Assembly: GCA_003167015.1 (NCBI GenBank)
Contig: PMUF01000252.1
Coordinates: 16,341-23,362 of the forward strand
Length of the DNA stretch: 7,022 bases
Reading direction: 5' to 3'
Source of the DNA: Chitinophagaceae bacterium
Lineage (GTDB): Bacteria > Bacteroidota > Bacteroidia > Chitinophagales > Chitinophagaceae
Shown: piece after piece, positions 6,324 through 7,022 of the stretch
Position numbering within the stretch: the first letter of the stretch is position 1
Layout of the letters: every line of letters starts with the position of its first letter
Translations under genes and position numbers: made by a program
The notes under the pieces: model-generated
What the model was told of the DNA's origin: nothing
Seen by the model: only the letters and a program-made list of their open reading frames with translations
Database searches by the model: none

Positions 6324-7022
6324 AACAACTGATCATTTCCATATTAGTCATGTCGACTGTAGCCGCGCAGGCCCGGACGGGGCCGCCTGAGAATGACGCC
6401 GAACCATTACGGCGTGCGGCGGCGGCCGTAACCGATATCATGGTGCATGACATTTTCTCCCCGCCGGTGGCCAGCCGTATCTATCTCTATACCAGTGTGG
6501 CGGCGTATGAAACGCTGGCCAAGGGGGAGTGGCGGGAGTATGCTTCGTTATATGGACAGGTAAAGGGCTTGCCGGCGATCCCTGCCCCGCAGGGGAAAAT
6601 ATCATACCCTCTCGCTGCCGTTTATGCCTACCTGCTGGTGGGGAAAAAACTGATCTTTTCAGAGTCCGTCATGGAGGATTCCATCCGTTCCATCCTTAGC
6701 TGGTACCGTAGCAGCGACCCGGCCGACACGGCCGTCTATGCAGCCTCGCTGGAGTATGGGCGACAGGTTGCCGCTGTAGTCATCGCATGGGCGGGGACCG
6801 ATCAATACGTAGAAACCCGGCGCCTGCCCCGGTATCGCCTCTTGCGGCAGAAAGGCAAGTGGATTCCGACGCCACCGGCTTACATGGCCGCCGTCGAGCC
6901 TTACTGGAACAAGATCAGGCCTGTCACCCTGGATTCCGCCGATCAGTTCCGGCCATTGCCCGCGCCGGCATTCAGCACGGATACCGCCAGTCTTTTTTAT
7001 CATCAGGCCTATGAGGTATACC
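6320..7022 (+). CDS. PAP2/vanadium-dependent haloperoxidase-like protein, 3'-truncated
   Basis: The ATG at 6320 overlaps the preceding stop (ATGA). The frame is open to the window end, giving 234 residues. A signal peptide with hydrophobic residues 4-16 and a VAA-Gln17 junction indicates export. Recognised blocks are DIMVHDIFSPPVASRIY (residues 39-55) followed by an AAYE helix, then KWIPTPPAYMAAVEPYW and NKIRP (residues 180-201) and SADQFRPLPAPAF. These match, from memory, the N-terminal half of the vanadium-dependent haloperoxidase / PAP2-superfamily proteins that often sit beside VCBS proteins in Bacteroidota. The vanadate- or phosphate-binding residues (a Lys/Arg motif, the Ser-Gly-His motif and the Arg...His motif) would be downstream of the window. 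Haloperoxidase activity therefore cannot be told from phosphatase activity here. Members oxidise halides with peroxide or hydrolyse phosphate esters. Confidence 0.85.
   Translation, partial: MKQLIISILVMSTVAAQARTGPPENDAEPLRRAAAAVTDIMVHDIFSPPVASRIYLYTSVAAYETLAKGEWREYASLYGQVKGLPAIPAPQGKISYPLAAVYAYLLVGKKLIFSESVMEDSIRSILSWYRSSDPADTAVYAASLEYGRQVAAVVIAWAGTDQYVETRRLPRYRLLRQKGKWIPTPPAYMAAVEPYWNKIRPVTLDSADQFRPLPAPAFSTDTASLFYHQAYEVY

Larger units (their letters stand above)
1013..7022 (+). other. Candidate four-gene operon for exported redox proteins
   Basis: The redoxin, heme-copper monooxygenase, VCBS protein and haloperoxidase-like genes run in one direction with junctions of -1, +5 and -4 bases. 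No terminator or promoter is visible between them. All four products carry signal peptides. Start sites lack a clear Shine-Dalgarno sequence, as is usual in Bacteroidota, so the overlapping stops and starts suggest coupled translation. Transcription probably enters either by read-through past the hairpin at 967-997 or from an unrecognised start in the AT-rich stretch 994-1012. The unit continues past the window end. Confidence 0.75.

Overview
The window looks like chromosome of a moderately GC-rich member of the Bacteroidota, probably Chitinophagaceae-like. The evidence is a SusD/RagB-type outer-membrane protein, signal peptides that end in Ala followed by Gln, weak or absent Shine-Dalgarno sequences, and a CRTAC1-type VCBS protein beside a vanadium-haloperoxidase-like gene. 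The family-level placement is inference. All genes are on the + strand.

Layout. (1) Positions 1-951 are the 3' part of a SusD-like nutrient-binding lipoprotein gene; its start, and presumably the partner susC-like gene, lie upstream of the window. (2) Positions 952-1012 are a short intergenic gap holding a perfect 14-bp hairpin with T-rich sequence after it, a likely intrinsic terminator or attenuator. (3) Positions 1013 to the window end carry four tightly packed genes (1-bp overlap, 5-bp gap, 4-bp overlap): a secreted thioredoxin-fold redoxin, a secreted c-heme plus copper type II (PHM/DBH-like) monooxygenase, a giant secreted VCBS/ASPIC-UnbV propeller protein, and the N-terminal part of a PAP2/vanadium-dependent haloperoxidase-like protein that runs off the end.

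How they may work together. All four downstream products have export signals, so the unit encodes an extracytoplasmic set. It has two redox-metal enzymes (a copper monooxygenase with its own c-heme domain and a candidate vanadate enzyme), a thiol redoxin and a calcium-binding propeller protein, placed directly behind a SusD-type capture protein. The redoxin and the heme-copper protein look like the two halves of a single redoxin-cytochrome-monooxygenase polypeptide that I recall from other phyla. The most interesting reading is an oxidative (hydroxylating and/or halogenating) surface pathway for a substrate captured by SusCD. The substrate cannot be read from the sequence.

There is no tRNA, rRNA, CRISPR array or insertion sequence that I can see, and no gene-free stretch longer than about 60 bases.
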